From Oceanirhabdus sp. W0125-5 (GTDB lineage Bacteria > Bacillota > Clostridia > Clostridiales > Clostridiaceae): a DNA stretch of 64,000 nt. Positions 9,210-17,595 of the stretch are shown here, piece after piece. Numbering within the stretch: the stretch's first letter is position 1; every line of letters starts with the position of its first letter. The notes under the pieces are model-generated. The model saw only the letters and a list, made by a program, of their open reading frames with translations. It had not been told where the DNA came from and made no database searches. Location: the NCBI RefSeq assembly GCF_027938815.1, contig NZ_CP115913.1, positions 2,824,001 to 2,888,000 of the forward strand, written 5' to 3'. The position numbers and the translations under genes are program-made.

Positions 9210-9917
9210 TTGATAAAAATTGATAGAATTATAAACAAATTATTGACAAAATTCAAGCTCTTTTCCAAAAAAATATTATATATTGGAGGAAGTGATGCGC
9301 TACCACCTCCATTAAGTAAGGATGAAGAATTTGAACTTGTTCATAAGCTTGGGGATGGAAATGAAATAATTAGAGCAACTTTGATTGAGAGAAATCTGAG
9401 GCTCGTTGTATATATAGCTAGAAAATTTGAAAATACAGGGGTTAATGTTGAAGATTTAATTTCGGTAGGAACAATAGGGCTGATTAAAGCAGTTAATACA
9501 TTTGATCCAAATAAGAACATTAAGTTAGCAACATATGCATCAAGATGTATTGAAAATGAAATACTTATGTATTTGAGACGGAATAATAAAGTCAAAGCAG
9601 AAATATCATTTTATGAGCCTCTTAATATAGATTGGGATGGCAATGAATTATTATTATCAGATATTTTAGGAACTGATAGTGATATAGTTTATCACTATAT
9701 CGAAGATGAAGTTGATAGACAATTATTACTTCTTGCAATGAAAAAATTAAATGAGCGGGAGAAGAAAATATTAAAATTAAGATTCGGATTAAATGGTAAG
9801 AGAGAGAAAACACAAAAGGAAGTTGCCGATCTTTTAGGAATTTCTCAATCCTATATATCTCGGCTTGAGAAGCGGATTATTAAACGATTGAAGAAAGAAA
9901 TCAGTAAAATGGTATAG
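9210..9917 (+). CDS. sigE: sporulation sigma factor sigma-E precursor
   Basis: Early mother-cell sigma factor. The pro-region of about 30 residues, basic and amphipathic ([18 protein letters not shown]), precedes [13 protein letters not shown], the same junction as in Bacillus. Region 2 is nearly invariant ([43 protein letters not shown]), as is region 4 ([30 protein letters not shown]). I choose the TTG at 9210 because the G-rich ribosome site (AGAGGGGG) lies just upstream; a TTG at 9192 lies before that site. It is co-transcribed with spoIIGA. Confidence 0.96.
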   Translation: MIKIDRIINKLLTKFKLFSKKILYIGGSDALPPPLSKDEEFELVHKLGDGNEIIRATLIERNLRLVVYIARKFENTGVNVEDLISVGTIGLIKAVNTFDPNKNIKLATYASRCIENEILMYLRRNNKVKAEISFYEPLNIDWDGNELLLSDILGTDSDIVYHYIEDEVDRQLLLLAMKKLNEREKKILKLRFGLNGKREKTQKEVADLLGISQSYISRLEKRIIKRLKKEISKMV

Positions 9918-9921
9918 TTGT

Positions 9922-9977
9922 CTTCAGTATAAAAACAAATCTTTTAGGGGATAATTTTAAATGCTACTATACTGAAG
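9922..9977 (+). promoter_or_regulatory. 10-bp inverted repeat spanning the sigG promoter and abutting its ribosome site
   Basis: CTTCAGTATA at 9922-9931 and TATACTGAAG at 9968-9977 are perfect reverse complements 36 bases apart. The left arm overlaps the -35 of the sigG promoter; the right arm ends inside the purine-rich run that includes the ribosome site. Only an RNA read through from spoIIG would contain both arms. The attenuation role is inference. Confidence 0.7.
9927..9956 (+). promoter_or_regulatory. sigma-F/sigma-G type promoter of sigG
   Basis: GTATA (9927-9931), a 15-base spacer, then GGGGATAATT (9947-9956). This fits the forespore sigma consensus (GYWTA, about 16 bases, GGNNANANT). 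The predicted start is near 9962. Confidence 0.75.
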
Positions 9978-9989
9978 GGATGGAGTATC

Positions 9990-10763
9990 ATGTTAATTAA
10001 TAAGGTTGAAATATGTGGTGTGAATACATCTACACTACCTGTTCTTAAAGAAAAAGAAATGAGAGAACTTCTTTTTAAATTAAAGGAGGGAGAGACTGAA
10101 TGTAGAGAAAGATTTATAAAAAGCAACTTGAGATTGGTGCTAAGTGTAATTCAGCGATTCAATAATAGAGGAGAAAATGTTGATGACCTGTTTCAAGTTG
10201 GGTGTATCGGACTTATTAAAGCTATTGACAACTTTGATTTATCACAAAATGTTAAGTTTTCAACCTATGCAGTTCCAATGATAATTGGAGAAATTAGAAG
10301 ATATTTAAGAGACAATAATTCCATTAGAGTTAGTAGATCCCTAAGAGATATTGCTTATAAAGCATTACAAGTTAGAGATAGATTGATTAAAAAAAATAAT
10401 GAAGAGCCAACAATTTCAGAAATTAGTAAAGAGTTAGAAATACCTCGTGAAGATATTGTATTTGCATTAGATGCTATTCAAGATCCAGTTTCATTATTTG
10501 AACCAATATATCATGATGGTGGAGACGCTATATTTGTTATGGATCAAATAAGCGATAATAAAAACAATGATGAAAGTTGGATTGAAAATATATCAATAAA
10601 AGAGGCTATGAAAAAATTAAACCAAAGGGAAAAGTTAATATTAAATTTGAGATTCTTTAACGGAAAGACTCAAATGGAAGTGGCTGATGAAATAGGGATT
10701 TCACAAGCTCAAGTTTCAAGGTTAGAAAAATCTGCCTTAAAACACATGAGAAAGCATATTTAA
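9990..10763 (+). CDS. sigG: forespore sigma factor sigma-G
   Basis: Late forespore sigma factor of 257 residues. It opens with NKVEICGVNTSTLPVL, the conserved start bound by the anti-sigma factor in Bacillus. Region 2 (NLRLVLSVIQRFNNRGENVDD), the FSTYAVPMIIGEIRRYLRDN segment, region 3 (RVSRSLRDIAYKALQ, DAIQDPVSLFEPIYHDGGD) and region 4 (KTQMEVADEIGISQAQVSRLEK) are all intact. There is no pro-sequence, as expected. It lies 72 bases after sigE with its own forespore-type promoter between them. Confidence 0.97.
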   Translation: MLINKVEICGVNTSTLPVLKEKEMRELLFKLKEGETECRERFIKSNLRLVLSVIQRFNNRGENVDDLFQVGCIGLIKAIDNFDLSQNVKFSTYAVPMIIGEIRRYLRDNNSIRVSRSLRDIAYKALQVRDRLIKKNNEEPTISEISKELEIPREDIVFALDAIQDPVSLFEPIYHDGGDAIFVMDQISDNKNNDESWIENISIKEAMKKLNQREKLILNLRFFNGKTQMEVADEIGISQAQVSRLEKSALKHMRKHI

Positions 10764-10843
10764 AAATATGCAAACGTAAGATATTGAAGGTTATAAATTA
10801 ATGAATAGACCATATTTTAAGGTCTAAAAGTAATGATATGTAT

Positions 10844-10887
10844 AAAGGTTCAGGTTGACTATTATTAAATAGTCAATCTGAACCTTT
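10844..10887 (+). terminator. strong stem-loop after sigG, weak T run
   Basis: Arms AAAGGTTCAGGTTGACTATT and AATAGTCAATCTGAACCTTT pair over 20 bp with one mismatch around a short loop. Only TTCTGC follows, so it may act more in RNA protection or partial termination than as a classical terminator. Confidence 0.6.
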
Positions 10888-11026
10888 CTGCATATTAATA
10901 AGCATTTAAAAATATATTTATTAACAATCATATTTTAAGTGATTTTTTAATATGATTTTTATAAGAGAATCATCAGTTTGGGGTGATGATTTATTTAAAG
11001 TGATTAATATAAAGGAGGTAACAGAT

Positions 11027-11290
11027 ATGGAATCAGATTTAAGTTTATTTTCTATAAATAGTTTAAAAAGTATGGAAGTAATTGATATTTCTACTGGAAC
11101 AAGAATGGGATACATAAAAGATTTTGTTGTTGATTGTGATGGTTATAAAGTAGAATCCGTAATAATTCCTTATGGGAAAGTTTCATTTTTTGCAAAAGAT
11201 AATTATGTTGAAGTACCATGGGACAAAATATACAAGATTGGAGTTGATGTGATTTTAGTAGAAGGTGAAGATTATATGGAGAATGAGTAA
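11027..11290 (+). CDS. YlmC/YmxH-family PRC-barrel sporulation protein
   Basis: A small PRC-barrel protein of 87 residues, with LKSMEVIDISTGTRMGYIKDFVVDCDGYKVESVIIP, the standard family core. Members are linked to sporulation in Bacillus and clostridia, and the gene follows sigG here as ylmC does in Bacillus; the biochemical role is unknown. ATG 11027 is chosen because AAAGGAGG precedes it by eight bases; the 25 upstream in-frame codons have no ribosome site. Confidence 0.85.
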   Translation: MESDLSLFSINSLKSMEVIDISTGTRMGYIKDFVVDCDGYKVESVIIPYGKVSFFAKDNYVEVPWDKIYKIGVDVILVEGEDYMENE

Positions 11291-11389
11291 GAACTTAAAA
11301 TCATTAAATTTCAATTGAGAATTGCCCTATAATGAAAAAAATGATATTATGTTACTAAGTACAAAAAACCATAGATTAGGATGATGAAT

Positions 11390-11845
11390 ATGAGATGTCC
11401 ATTTTGCAATTTTGAGGAAAGTAAGGTTGTTGATTCGCGTTCAAGTGAAGATAAGTCAGCTATAAGAAGACGTAGAGAATGTCTTAAATGTAATAAGCGT
11501 TATACAACTTATGAAAAAGTAGAAAATATTCCAATACTTATTATAAAAAGAAATAAGGACCGTGAGAACTTTGATAGAAACAAATTACTCAATGGTCTTA
11601 TACGAGCTTGCGAAAAAAGACCAGTTTCAAGAAAAATTCTTGAAGAAGTGGCTGATGATATAGAAAAGAAACTATATAATCAGATGAGAACAGAAGTACA
11701 GTCTCAATATCTTGGAGAGTTAGTAATGGAAAAGCTTAAAGAAATTGATGAGATAGCTTATGTGAGATTCGCATCAGTATATAGACAGTTCAAAGATATA
11801 GATAGTTTTATGGAAGAAATAGCTGCTTTAAAGAAGAAAAGTTAA
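11390..11845 (+). CDS. nrdR: transcriptional repressor NrdR
   Basis: Nucleotide-sensing repressor of ribonucleotide reductase genes, 151 residues. The N-terminal zinc ribbon is complete (MRCPFCNF and RRECLKCNKRYTTYE, pairs CxxC and CxxC), followed by the ATP-cone domain (VIIKRNKDRENFDRNKLLNGLIRACEKRPVS-like segment and YVRFASVYRQFKD). ATG 11390 is chosen because AGGATGAT is its ribosome site; in-frame ATGs at 11381 and 11384 overlap that site. A terminator follows. Confidence 0.96.
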   Translation: MRCPFCNFEESKVVDSRSSEDKSAIRRRRECLKCNKRYTTYEKVENIPILIIKRNKDRENFDRNKLLNGLIRACEKRPVSRKILEEVADDIEKKLYNQMRTEVQSQYLGELVMEKLKEIDEIAYVRFASVYRQFKDIDSFMEEIAALKKKS

Positions 11846-11848
11846 AAC

Positions 11849-11884
11849 TAAGATATGCTTATGATTAAGCATATCTTTTATTAT
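11849..11884 (+). terminator. terminator after nrdR
   Basis: Stem AAGATATGCTT/AAGCATATCTT with a 6-base loop, followed by TTATTATA. Confidence 0.85.
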
Positions 11885-12037
11885 ACATAAAAAATGAATT
11901 AGAATTAAATATAATCATAGAAATTCTTTTAATTACCTAAAAAAGAAAATATTTAAGTTAAAATTGGGTTAAATCAATTCAACTAATATTTTAAATTTTA
12001 AGTATATATTATAGAATAAATTATAGAAGGTGAAAAG

Positions 12038-12751
12038 ATGATAAATGATTTCAAAGTAAAAATAGTTGATAATTATAAGTTTTATAGTTTTTCTACTGAA
12101 AAAGCGGAGATAGTTTTTAGTACTAATGTAAATGGTATAGACTTTAAGAAAGATACAGAAGAAGGTAAAAGATTCCTTTCAATGATTCCTAAGTGGTTTA
12201 ATGTTGAAAAGGTACTTTATTTGAATCAAATACATTCAAATAATATTTTAAGGGATCCTGAAGATGTGGTTGATGGAGATGGAATTATAACAAATTCTAA
12301 AAAAATAGCAATAGGGGTTTTTGGAGCAGATTGTACTCCAATAATAGTGGTGAACAAGAATAACGGTACTATTGGAGTTGTCCACAGCGGATGGAAAGGA
12401 ACCTTAAATGGAATATTAACTGAATGTATACAAAAAATAAATAATGATTTAGATTCTAAAGAAAGTGAAATAGAGGTTTTTATTGGACCTCATGCTAGAA
12501 AATGCTGTTATGAAGTAAGTTATGAATTGATTAATGATTTTAATTCAAAAGAGATATATAAGGGCAAGATAAATGATAAACGGATGTTAGACTTGACAGA
12601 ATGTATTAAGCTTCAACTACAAGCGTTAGGTGTTAAAGAAGAAAATATACATGATATTGGCAAATGTACAATTTGTAATGATGAATTTTATTCTTATAGA
12701 AGAGATAAAGATTTAAGTGGAAGAAATTTTGCTTTTGTATATTTAAAGTAG
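12038..12751 (+). CDS. pgeF: peptidoglycan editing factor / multi-copper-fold purine nucleoside phosphorylase (YlmD, PgeF)
   Basis: A DUF152 (laccase-domain) protein of 237 residues. Family members have purine nucleoside phosphorylase and adenosine deaminase activity and affect peptidoglycan side-chain fidelity. Visible family blocks are FLNQIHSN-like VLYLNQIHSN, GVFGADCTPIIVV, VVHSGWKGTLNGIL with the metal-ligand His, IGPHARKCCYEVSYE and GKCTICNDEFYSYRRD. In many Firmicutes it lies in the sigG-ylm region, consistent with its position. AGAAGG precedes the ATG, and phoP starts 32 bases downstream. Confidence 0.9.
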   Translation: MINDFKVKIVDNYKFYSFSTEKAEIVFSTNVNGIDFKKDTEEGKRFLSMIPKWFNVEKVLYLNQIHSNNILRDPEDVVDGDGIITNSKKIAIGVFGADCTPIIVVNKNNGTIGVVHSGWKGTLNGILTECIQKINNDLDSKESEIEVFIGPHARKCCYEVSYELINDFNSKEIYKGKINDKRMLDLTECIKLQLQALGVKEENIHDIGKCTICNDEFYSYRRDKDLSGRNFAFVYLK

Positions 12752-12783
12752 CAAAGATTAATAAAGCTTTAAGGAGGATTAAA

Positions 12784-13482
12784 ATGAATAATGATATAAA
12801 GATTTTAATTGTAGACGATGAGGAACATATAAGGGAATTATTAAAATTTAATCTTGAAAAGAATAAATATAAGGTTATATGCGCAGATAATGGTAATGAT
12901 GCTGTTCAGTTAGCTGCGTCAGAAACACCTAACTTAATATTACTTGACCTTATGTTACCAGGAATGGATGGATATGATGTTTGTAAGGAAATTCGTAAAA
13001 ACAGCCTTACTGCCAATATACCAGTTGTCATGATAACTGCAAAAGGAGAGGAGTTTGACAAGATATTAGGATTAGAACTTGGTGCAGATGATTATATAAC
13101 TAAACCTTTTTCAGTAAGAGAATTGGTTGCCAGAGTAAAAGCTGTTTTGAGAAGAACTAATATGAAGCAAGAAGAAAATAAATTTGCCTTTGGAGAAATT
13201 ATTATTGATTTTGATAAACATCAAGTAAAAAAGAATGGAGAAGGAGTAGAACTTACACTTAAGGAGTTTGAACTTTTAAGTATTTTATGCAGAAATAAAG
13301 GCAGGGTTATGACCAGAGAATATCTTTTAGATAAAATTTGGGGATATGAATATGTAGGAGAAACAAGAACTGTTGATGTTCATATAAGGCACCTTAGAAA
13401 GAAAATTGAGAATGATGATAAAAATCCTAAATACATTCAAACAGTAAGAGGTATAGGATATAGATTTAATAGTGGTGAATAG
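12784..13482 (+). CDS. phoP: phosphate regulon response regulator PhoP
   Basis: OmpR/PhoB-class response regulator. The receiver domain has the acid pocket DDEE near residue 11 and the phospho-acceptor Asp55 in LILLDLMLPGMDG, with MITAKGE and DDYITKPFS following. The winged-helix domain ends RTVDVHIRHLRKKIEN..YIQTVRGIGYRF. phoR begins two bases after the stop, and the pst genes follow, so the Pho assignment is well supported by context. Confidence 0.93.
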   Translation: MNNDIKILIVDDEEHIRELLKFNLEKNKYKVICADNGNDAVQLAASETPNLILLDLMLPGMDGYDVCKEIRKNSLTANIPVVMITAKGEEFDKILGLELGADDYITKPFSVRELVARVKAVLRRTNMKQEENKFAFGEIIIDFDKHQVKKNGEGVELTLKEFELLSILCRNKGRVMTREYLLDKIWGYEYVGETRTVDVHIRHLRKKIENDDKNPKYIQTVRGIGYRFNSGE

Positions 13483-13484
13483 TA

Positions 13485-15182
13485 ATGAAAAAAAAATTAA
13501 TGATATATATATTGGGATTTTTTACATTGTTTTTAATTACACTCACAATATTGTTCTCATCAATATTTAATAGACAATATGAGGAGAATGTAAAAAATAA
13601 CTTAAAAACCAATAGTAAATTGATAATAAATAGTCTAGAAAATGACCCTAACATGCATTTTCAGCATTATACTAATGAAGAAGAGGATCTTAGAATTACA
13701 ATTATTAATGAAGATGGTAAGGTTATTCAAGATACTCATGCAGACGAAGAATTACTTGATAATCATATAATGAGAGAAGAAATTCAACAAGCAAGGGAAA
13801 GTGGAGAAGGTTATTCTATCAGATATAGTAACTCTTTGAATACAAGTATGGTATACTATGCTGTAAAATATAAGAATAAATATATTAGAACAGCCTTACC
13901 TATACATTATGTAAATATGTTTTCTGGAAAGTACTTTGCTTATTATCTTTATTCTGTTGTAATCATTTTTTTAGTATCAATTTGGTTTTCAAATAAAATT
14001 GCTTATGTAATTGTTAAACCAATAAAGAATTTAGAAGTTACAACAGAAAGGATTGCAAAAGGGGATTTAACTAGAAGGGTTCAAGTAACTAGTGATGATG
14101 AGATTGGTAAACTTGGAAAAAGCTTTAATAAAATGGCTATGCAGTTAGAAAGTATGATAAAAGAAGTTACTGATAAACAGAACAGATTGGAAGCTATTTT
14201 GGGAAGTATGGATAGTGGGCTATTAGCACTAGATAGAAATAGAAATATAATAATGATAAATTCATTTGCTAAGAGCATGTTTAAAATTAAGGGAGATGTA
14301 ATAGGAGAAAGACTAGATAAATGCATTGATAATCAAGAGTTGGCAAAGCTTTTTTCTACAGATATACAAGAATACGTTGAAATAACCATAGATACTAATG
14401 AGAGAAGGTATTTTAGAGTGAAAACAGCAGATATTATTAATGTTAATGATCATATTGGGACAGTAGCAGTACTTCAAGATATTACTGATATAAAAAGGTT
14501 GGAGAAAATGAGGACTCAATTTGTAGCAAATGTTTCTCATGAATTAAAGACTCCATTAACATCTATAAAAGGGTTTGCTGAAACTTTAAAGGATGTAGAT
14601 GATGTAGAGACTAAGAATAAATTCCTTGATATTATAAATACTGAAGCTGAGAGATTAACAAGATTGATTAATGATATACTAACTTTATCTCATATTGAAC
14701 AGCAGACAGAGATGGTTAATGAAAGTGTATATGTAAATGAAATTATTGATGATGTTTATAATTTAATCAAAAGCACTAAAAAGGGAAAAGAAAGAGATAT
14801 AAGGATGGAGTTGCAATCTGTTGCTCCACTTTGGGGTGATAGTGATAAATTTAAACAGATGCTAATAAATCTTGTTGATAATGCTGTGAAATATTCTGAA
14901 TCTGGAGATAAGATCTATATTAGAAGTTATTATGATAAAGGATCATGCATTATTGAAGTAGAAGATACTGGAGTTGGGATTTCAGAACACAAGATACCAA
15001 GGCTGTTTGAAAGGTTTTATAGAGTAGATAAGGCAAGGTCTAGAGAAACTGGTGGAACAGGTTTAGGATTAGCTATTGTTAAGCACATTGTAATAGCATT
15101 TAATGGGAAAATAAATGTTGAAAGCCAAAAAGGCGTTGGAACTAAATTTATAGTGAGTATCCCATATAAGAAGAAAAAGTAG
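13485..15182 (+). CDS. phoR: phosphate regulon sensor histidine kinase PhoR
   Basis: A 565-residue membrane sensor kinase with two TM segments (about 7-27 and 150-167) flanking an extracytoplasmic domain. These are followed by HAMP (about 168-228), PAS (about 235-340), the dimerisation domain with His352 in NVSHELKTPLTS and the ATPase domain with NLVDNAVKYS, DTGVGI and TGGTGLGLAIVKH. The order and length match Firmicute PhoR. It is translated with phoP and followed by a terminator. Confidence 0.93.
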   Translation: MKKKLMIYILGFFTLFLITLTILFSSIFNRQYEENVKNNLKTNSKLIINSLENDPNMHFQHYTNEEEDLRITIINEDGKVIQDTHADEELLDNHIMREEIQQARESGEGYSIRYSNSLNTSMVYYAVKYKNKYIRTALPIHYVNMFSGKYFAYYLYSVVIIFLVSIWFSNKIAYVIVKPIKNLEVTTERIAKGDLTRRVQVTSDDEIGKLGKSFNKMAMQLESMIKEVTDKQNRLEAILGSMDSGLLALDRNRNIIMINSFAKSMFKIKGDVIGERLDKCIDNQELAKLFSTDIQEYVEITIDTNERRYFRVKTADIINVNDHIGTVAVLQDITDIKRLEKMRTQFVANVSHELKTPLTSIKGFAETLKDVDDVETKNKFLDIINTEAERLTRLINDILTLSHIEQQTEMVNESVYVNEIIDDVYNLIKSTKKGKERDIRMELQSVAPLWGDSDKFKQMLINLVDNAVKYSESGDKIYIRSYYDKGSCIIEVEDTGVGISEHKIPRLFERFYRVDKARSRETGGTGLGLAIVKHIVIAFNGKINVESQKGVGTKFIVSIPYKKKK

Positions 15183-15194
15183 ATATTATATAAT

Positions 15195-15239
15195 AAAGGG
15201 TGGTTCTTAAATAAACTTTTAAGAACTACCCTTATTTTT
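15195..15239 (+). terminator. terminator after phoR
   Basis: Stem AAGGGTGGTTCTTAA against TTAAGAACTACCCTT with a short loop, then ATTTTTGG. Confidence 0.9.
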
Positions 15240-15271
15240 GGCTATTAATTTATTAAGGGTATAAAAATATA

Positions 15272-15322
15272 GTTGACAGTGGACAGACAATGGATAACAC
15301 TGTCCATTATCAACTGTCCACT
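15272..15322 (+). repeat. arms-only mini-copy of the heptad-arm element
   Basis: GTTGACAGTGGACAG at the left and, on the right, the reverse complement of GTGGACAGTTGATAATGGACAG, with only a few bases between. The internal hairpin series is missing. It lies between the phoR terminator and the Pho box of pstS. Confidence 0.75.
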
Positions 15323-15341
15323 TCTTTTACGTATTTAGTAT

Positions 15342-15389
15342 TTAACTTATTCATAACATAGTGCTAACTTAATTTAACACGCTTATAAT
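15342..15389 (+). promoter_or_regulatory. Pho box and PhoP-dependent pstS promoter
   Basis: Four TTAACA-like direct repeats occur: TTAACT 15342, ATAACA 15353, CTAACT 15364 and TTAACA 15374, spaced 11, 11 and 10 bp. TATAAT follows at 15384-15389. There is no -35 hexamer at the right distance (15361-15366 reads GTGCTA), as expected for a promoter driven by PhoP bound on one helix face. The Pho-box form follows the B. subtilis consensus. Confidence 0.85.
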
Positions 15390-15463
15390 ACCTTCTTAAC
15401 CAAGTAGAAGTATACTAAGGTAGTACTAAGTAATAATAAAAAAATGATTTATGGAGGGTAATT

Positions 15464-16345
15464 ATGAATAAGAAGATAATGAAAGCAATTATAGGGGTAG
15501 TAACAGTTGCAGTAGTAGCAGGAAGTTTTGTAGGATGTGGTAATAAGAATTCAAATACTGCAGAAACTACATCACCAACAAGTGGAGAAATAATGGTATT
15601 AGGATCTTCAGCACTTCAACCATTAGCAGAAATTGCTGCAAAGGATTTTATGGACAAGAATAGTGATGCTGTGATAAATGTTCAAGGTGGAGGAAGTGGT
15701 GCTGGTATAAAAGGTGTGCTTGAAGGAAGCGCTGATATAGGAAATTCAGATGTAACTGCTGAGCAGAAGCTTGGAGATGAAGAAAAAGCAAAAGAGTTAG
15801 TTGATCATCAGGTATGCGGAATCGGATTTGCAGTAGTTGTAAGTAAAGATGTAAAGGTAGATTCATTAACAAAAGAACAAATTCAAGATATATTTAAAGG
15901 AAACATAGCAAACTGGAATCAAGTTGGTGGAGAAGATAAAGAGATAGTATTAGTTCACAGAAAATCTTCATCAGGAACTAGAATGTCATTCATAGATAAG
16001 ATAATGGATGGAGAAAAAGAAGATACAAGCATAGGTATAACTAAACCAGAAAGTGGAGCAGTAAGAGAAGCAATTAAGGTTACAGAAGGTTCGATTAGTT
16101 ATTTAGCTCTTTCATACTTAAGTGAAGATGTTAGAGAAGATGTTAAACCTTTAGCTATAAATGGAGTAGAACCAAGTAATGAGACAATTATCAAAGGTGA
16201 TTATCCATTTTGGTCTTTTGAGCACATGTATACTAAAGGTGAAGCACAAGGATTAGAGAAAGCCTTTATTGACTATATGATTAGTGAAGAGAATGTAAAA
16301 AATGTTGAGGCACTTGGATATATTCCAATGTCAAAATTGAAATAA
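15464..16345 (+). CDS. pstS: phosphate ABC transporter substrate-binding lipoprotein PstS, first copy
   Basis: Periplasm-facing phosphate-binding lipoprotein anchored to the outer face of the membrane. A hydrophobic signal peptide ends in lipobox FVGC (Cys at residue 25). The mature protein has the PBP fold with GSSALQPLAE near the start, NVQGGGSGAGIKGVLEG, and the phosphate-binding HRKSSSGTR. It is nearly the same as the next gene after the signal peptide, so the pair arose by tandem duplication. It alone has the Pho box directly upstream, and a hairpin follows it. Confidence 0.94.
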   Translation: MNKKIMKAIIGVVTVAVVAGSFVGCGNKNSNTAETTSPTSGEIMVLGSSALQPLAEIAAKDFMDKNSDAVINVQGGGSGAGIKGVLEGSADIGNSDVTAEQKLGDEEKAKELVDHQVCGIGFAVVVSKDVKVDSLTKEQIQDIFKGNIANWNQVGGEDKEIVLVHRKSSSGTRMSFIDKIMDGEKEDTSIGITKPESGAVREAIKVTEGSISYLALSYLSEDVREDVKPLAINGVEPSNETIIKGDYPFWSFEHMYTKGEAQGLEKAFIDYMISEENVKNVEALGYIPMSKLK

Positions 16346-16362
16346 TGTAATTACTCTTAATA

Positions 16363-16388
16363 TATCAGGAACCATTAGGTTCCTGATG
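16363..16388 (+). terminator. stem-loop between the two pstS genes
   Basis: ATCAGGAACC/GGTTCCTGAT around a five-base loop, without a T run directly after it. A hairpin with the same core (ATCAGGAA) follows the second pstS. It may be partial termination or 3' end protection that keeps PstS in excess over the permease. Confidence 0.65.
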
Positions 16389-16546
16389 CCCCTGATATTT
16401 TAACTAACAATGAAAATACATAATAGGAAATTTTACTAAACAATATTAGTTTTATTCATGGTTTTTGAAAGAATAAGTTTATTCATTAATGAGAATTATA
16501 CTATTAAGTAGAAAAAGCTTATTATTATGATAAATGGAGGAAAATC

Positions 16547-17428
16547 ATGAAAAATAATTACGGTAAAAAACTAATGAAAATTTTAATTTTAGCTATTATT
16601 ATTGTTAGTTTAACTGGATGTGGAAAGGATACTTCAAATATTGGAGAAGAAAAGTCGCCAACTAGTGGAGAAATAATGGTATTAGGGTCTTCTGCGTTAC
16701 AACCTTTAGCAGAGGCTGCAGCTAAGGATTTTATGGATAAGAATACAGATGCAATTATAAACGTTCAAGGTGGTGGCAGCGGAGCTGGAATTAAAGGGGT
16801 ACTTGAAGGCAGCTGTGATATTGGAAATTCTGATGTAACTGCTGATGTAAAGTTTGCTGATCAAGAGAAAATTAAAGATTTAGTTGATCATAAGGTATGT
16901 GGAATCGGATTTGCAGTTGTTGTAAGTAAAGATTTGACTATAGATTCATTAACAAAAGAAGAAATTAAAGATATATTTCAAGGAAAAATAACTAACTGGA
17001 GTGAAGTTGGTGGAGATGATAAAGAGATAGTATTAATTCATAGAAAGTCTTCATCAGGAACTAGATTAACATTTGTTGATAAAGTTATGGATGGAGAAAA
17101 AGAAGATGCTAGTATTGGTATAACAAAACCAGAAAGTGGTGCTGTTAGGGAAGCAGTAAAAGTTACAGAAGGATCAATTAGTTATTTAGCACTATCATAT
17201 TTAAGTGAAGATGTTATGGAAGATGTTAAACCAATTAGTATAAATGGCATAGAAGCTAGTAATGAGAATATTGCTAAAGGTGAGTATCCATTCTGGTCAT
17301 ATGAACACATGTATACTTTAGGTGAAGCAGAAGGTTTAGAAAAATCATTCATTGATTATATGATTAGTGAAGAAAATGAGAAGAATGTTGAGGCACTTGG
17401 ATATATTCCAATGTCAAAATTAAAGTAA
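16547..17428 (+). CDS. pstS: phosphate ABC transporter substrate-binding lipoprotein PstS, second copy
   Basis: Paralogue of the preceding gene, also 293 residues. The signal peptide is different (lipobox LTGC, Cys at residue 25), but from SPTSGEIMVLGSSALQPLAE to the shared end NVEALGYIPMSKLK the two proteins align without visible gaps and with mainly conservative changes. The phosphate-binding HRKSSSGTR loop is intact, so it should be functional. No clear Pho box is visible in its 200-base upstream region, so expression may come by read-through from the first copy or from an unassigned promoter. Confidence 0.93.
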   Translation: MKNNYGKKLMKILILAIIIVSLTGCGKDTSNIGEEKSPTSGEIMVLGSSALQPLAEAAAKDFMDKNTDAIINVQGGGSGAGIKGVLEGSCDIGNSDVTADVKFADQEKIKDLVDHKVCGIGFAVVVSKDLTIDSLTKEEIKDIFQGKITNWSEVGGDDKEIVLIHRKSSSGTRLTFVDKVMDGEKEDASIGITKPESGAVREAVKVTEGSISYLALSYLSEDVMEDVKPISINGIEASNENIAKGEYPFWSYEHMYTLGEAEGLEKSFIDYMISEENEKNVEALGYIPMSKLK

Positions 17429-17443
17429 ATTAAAGTTATTGTA

Positions 17444-17470
17444 AATCAGGAATCAGAAGATTCCTGATTC
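17444..17470 (+). terminator. stem-loop between pstS and pstC
   Basis: AATCAGGAATC/GATTCCTGATT around AGAA, no T run. It resembles the hairpin after the first pstS, so it was probably copied with the gene. Confidence 0.65.
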
Positions 17471-17595
17471 CCTCTGAATATTTAGTTGATTTAGGTAATT
17501 ATAAATTAAGTAATTAGTCAGTTGTATTGTTTAAGTAAGTATGAAAATATAATGTCACATAATGATAGATAATTTAGATAAGAGGCGATCAAGTT

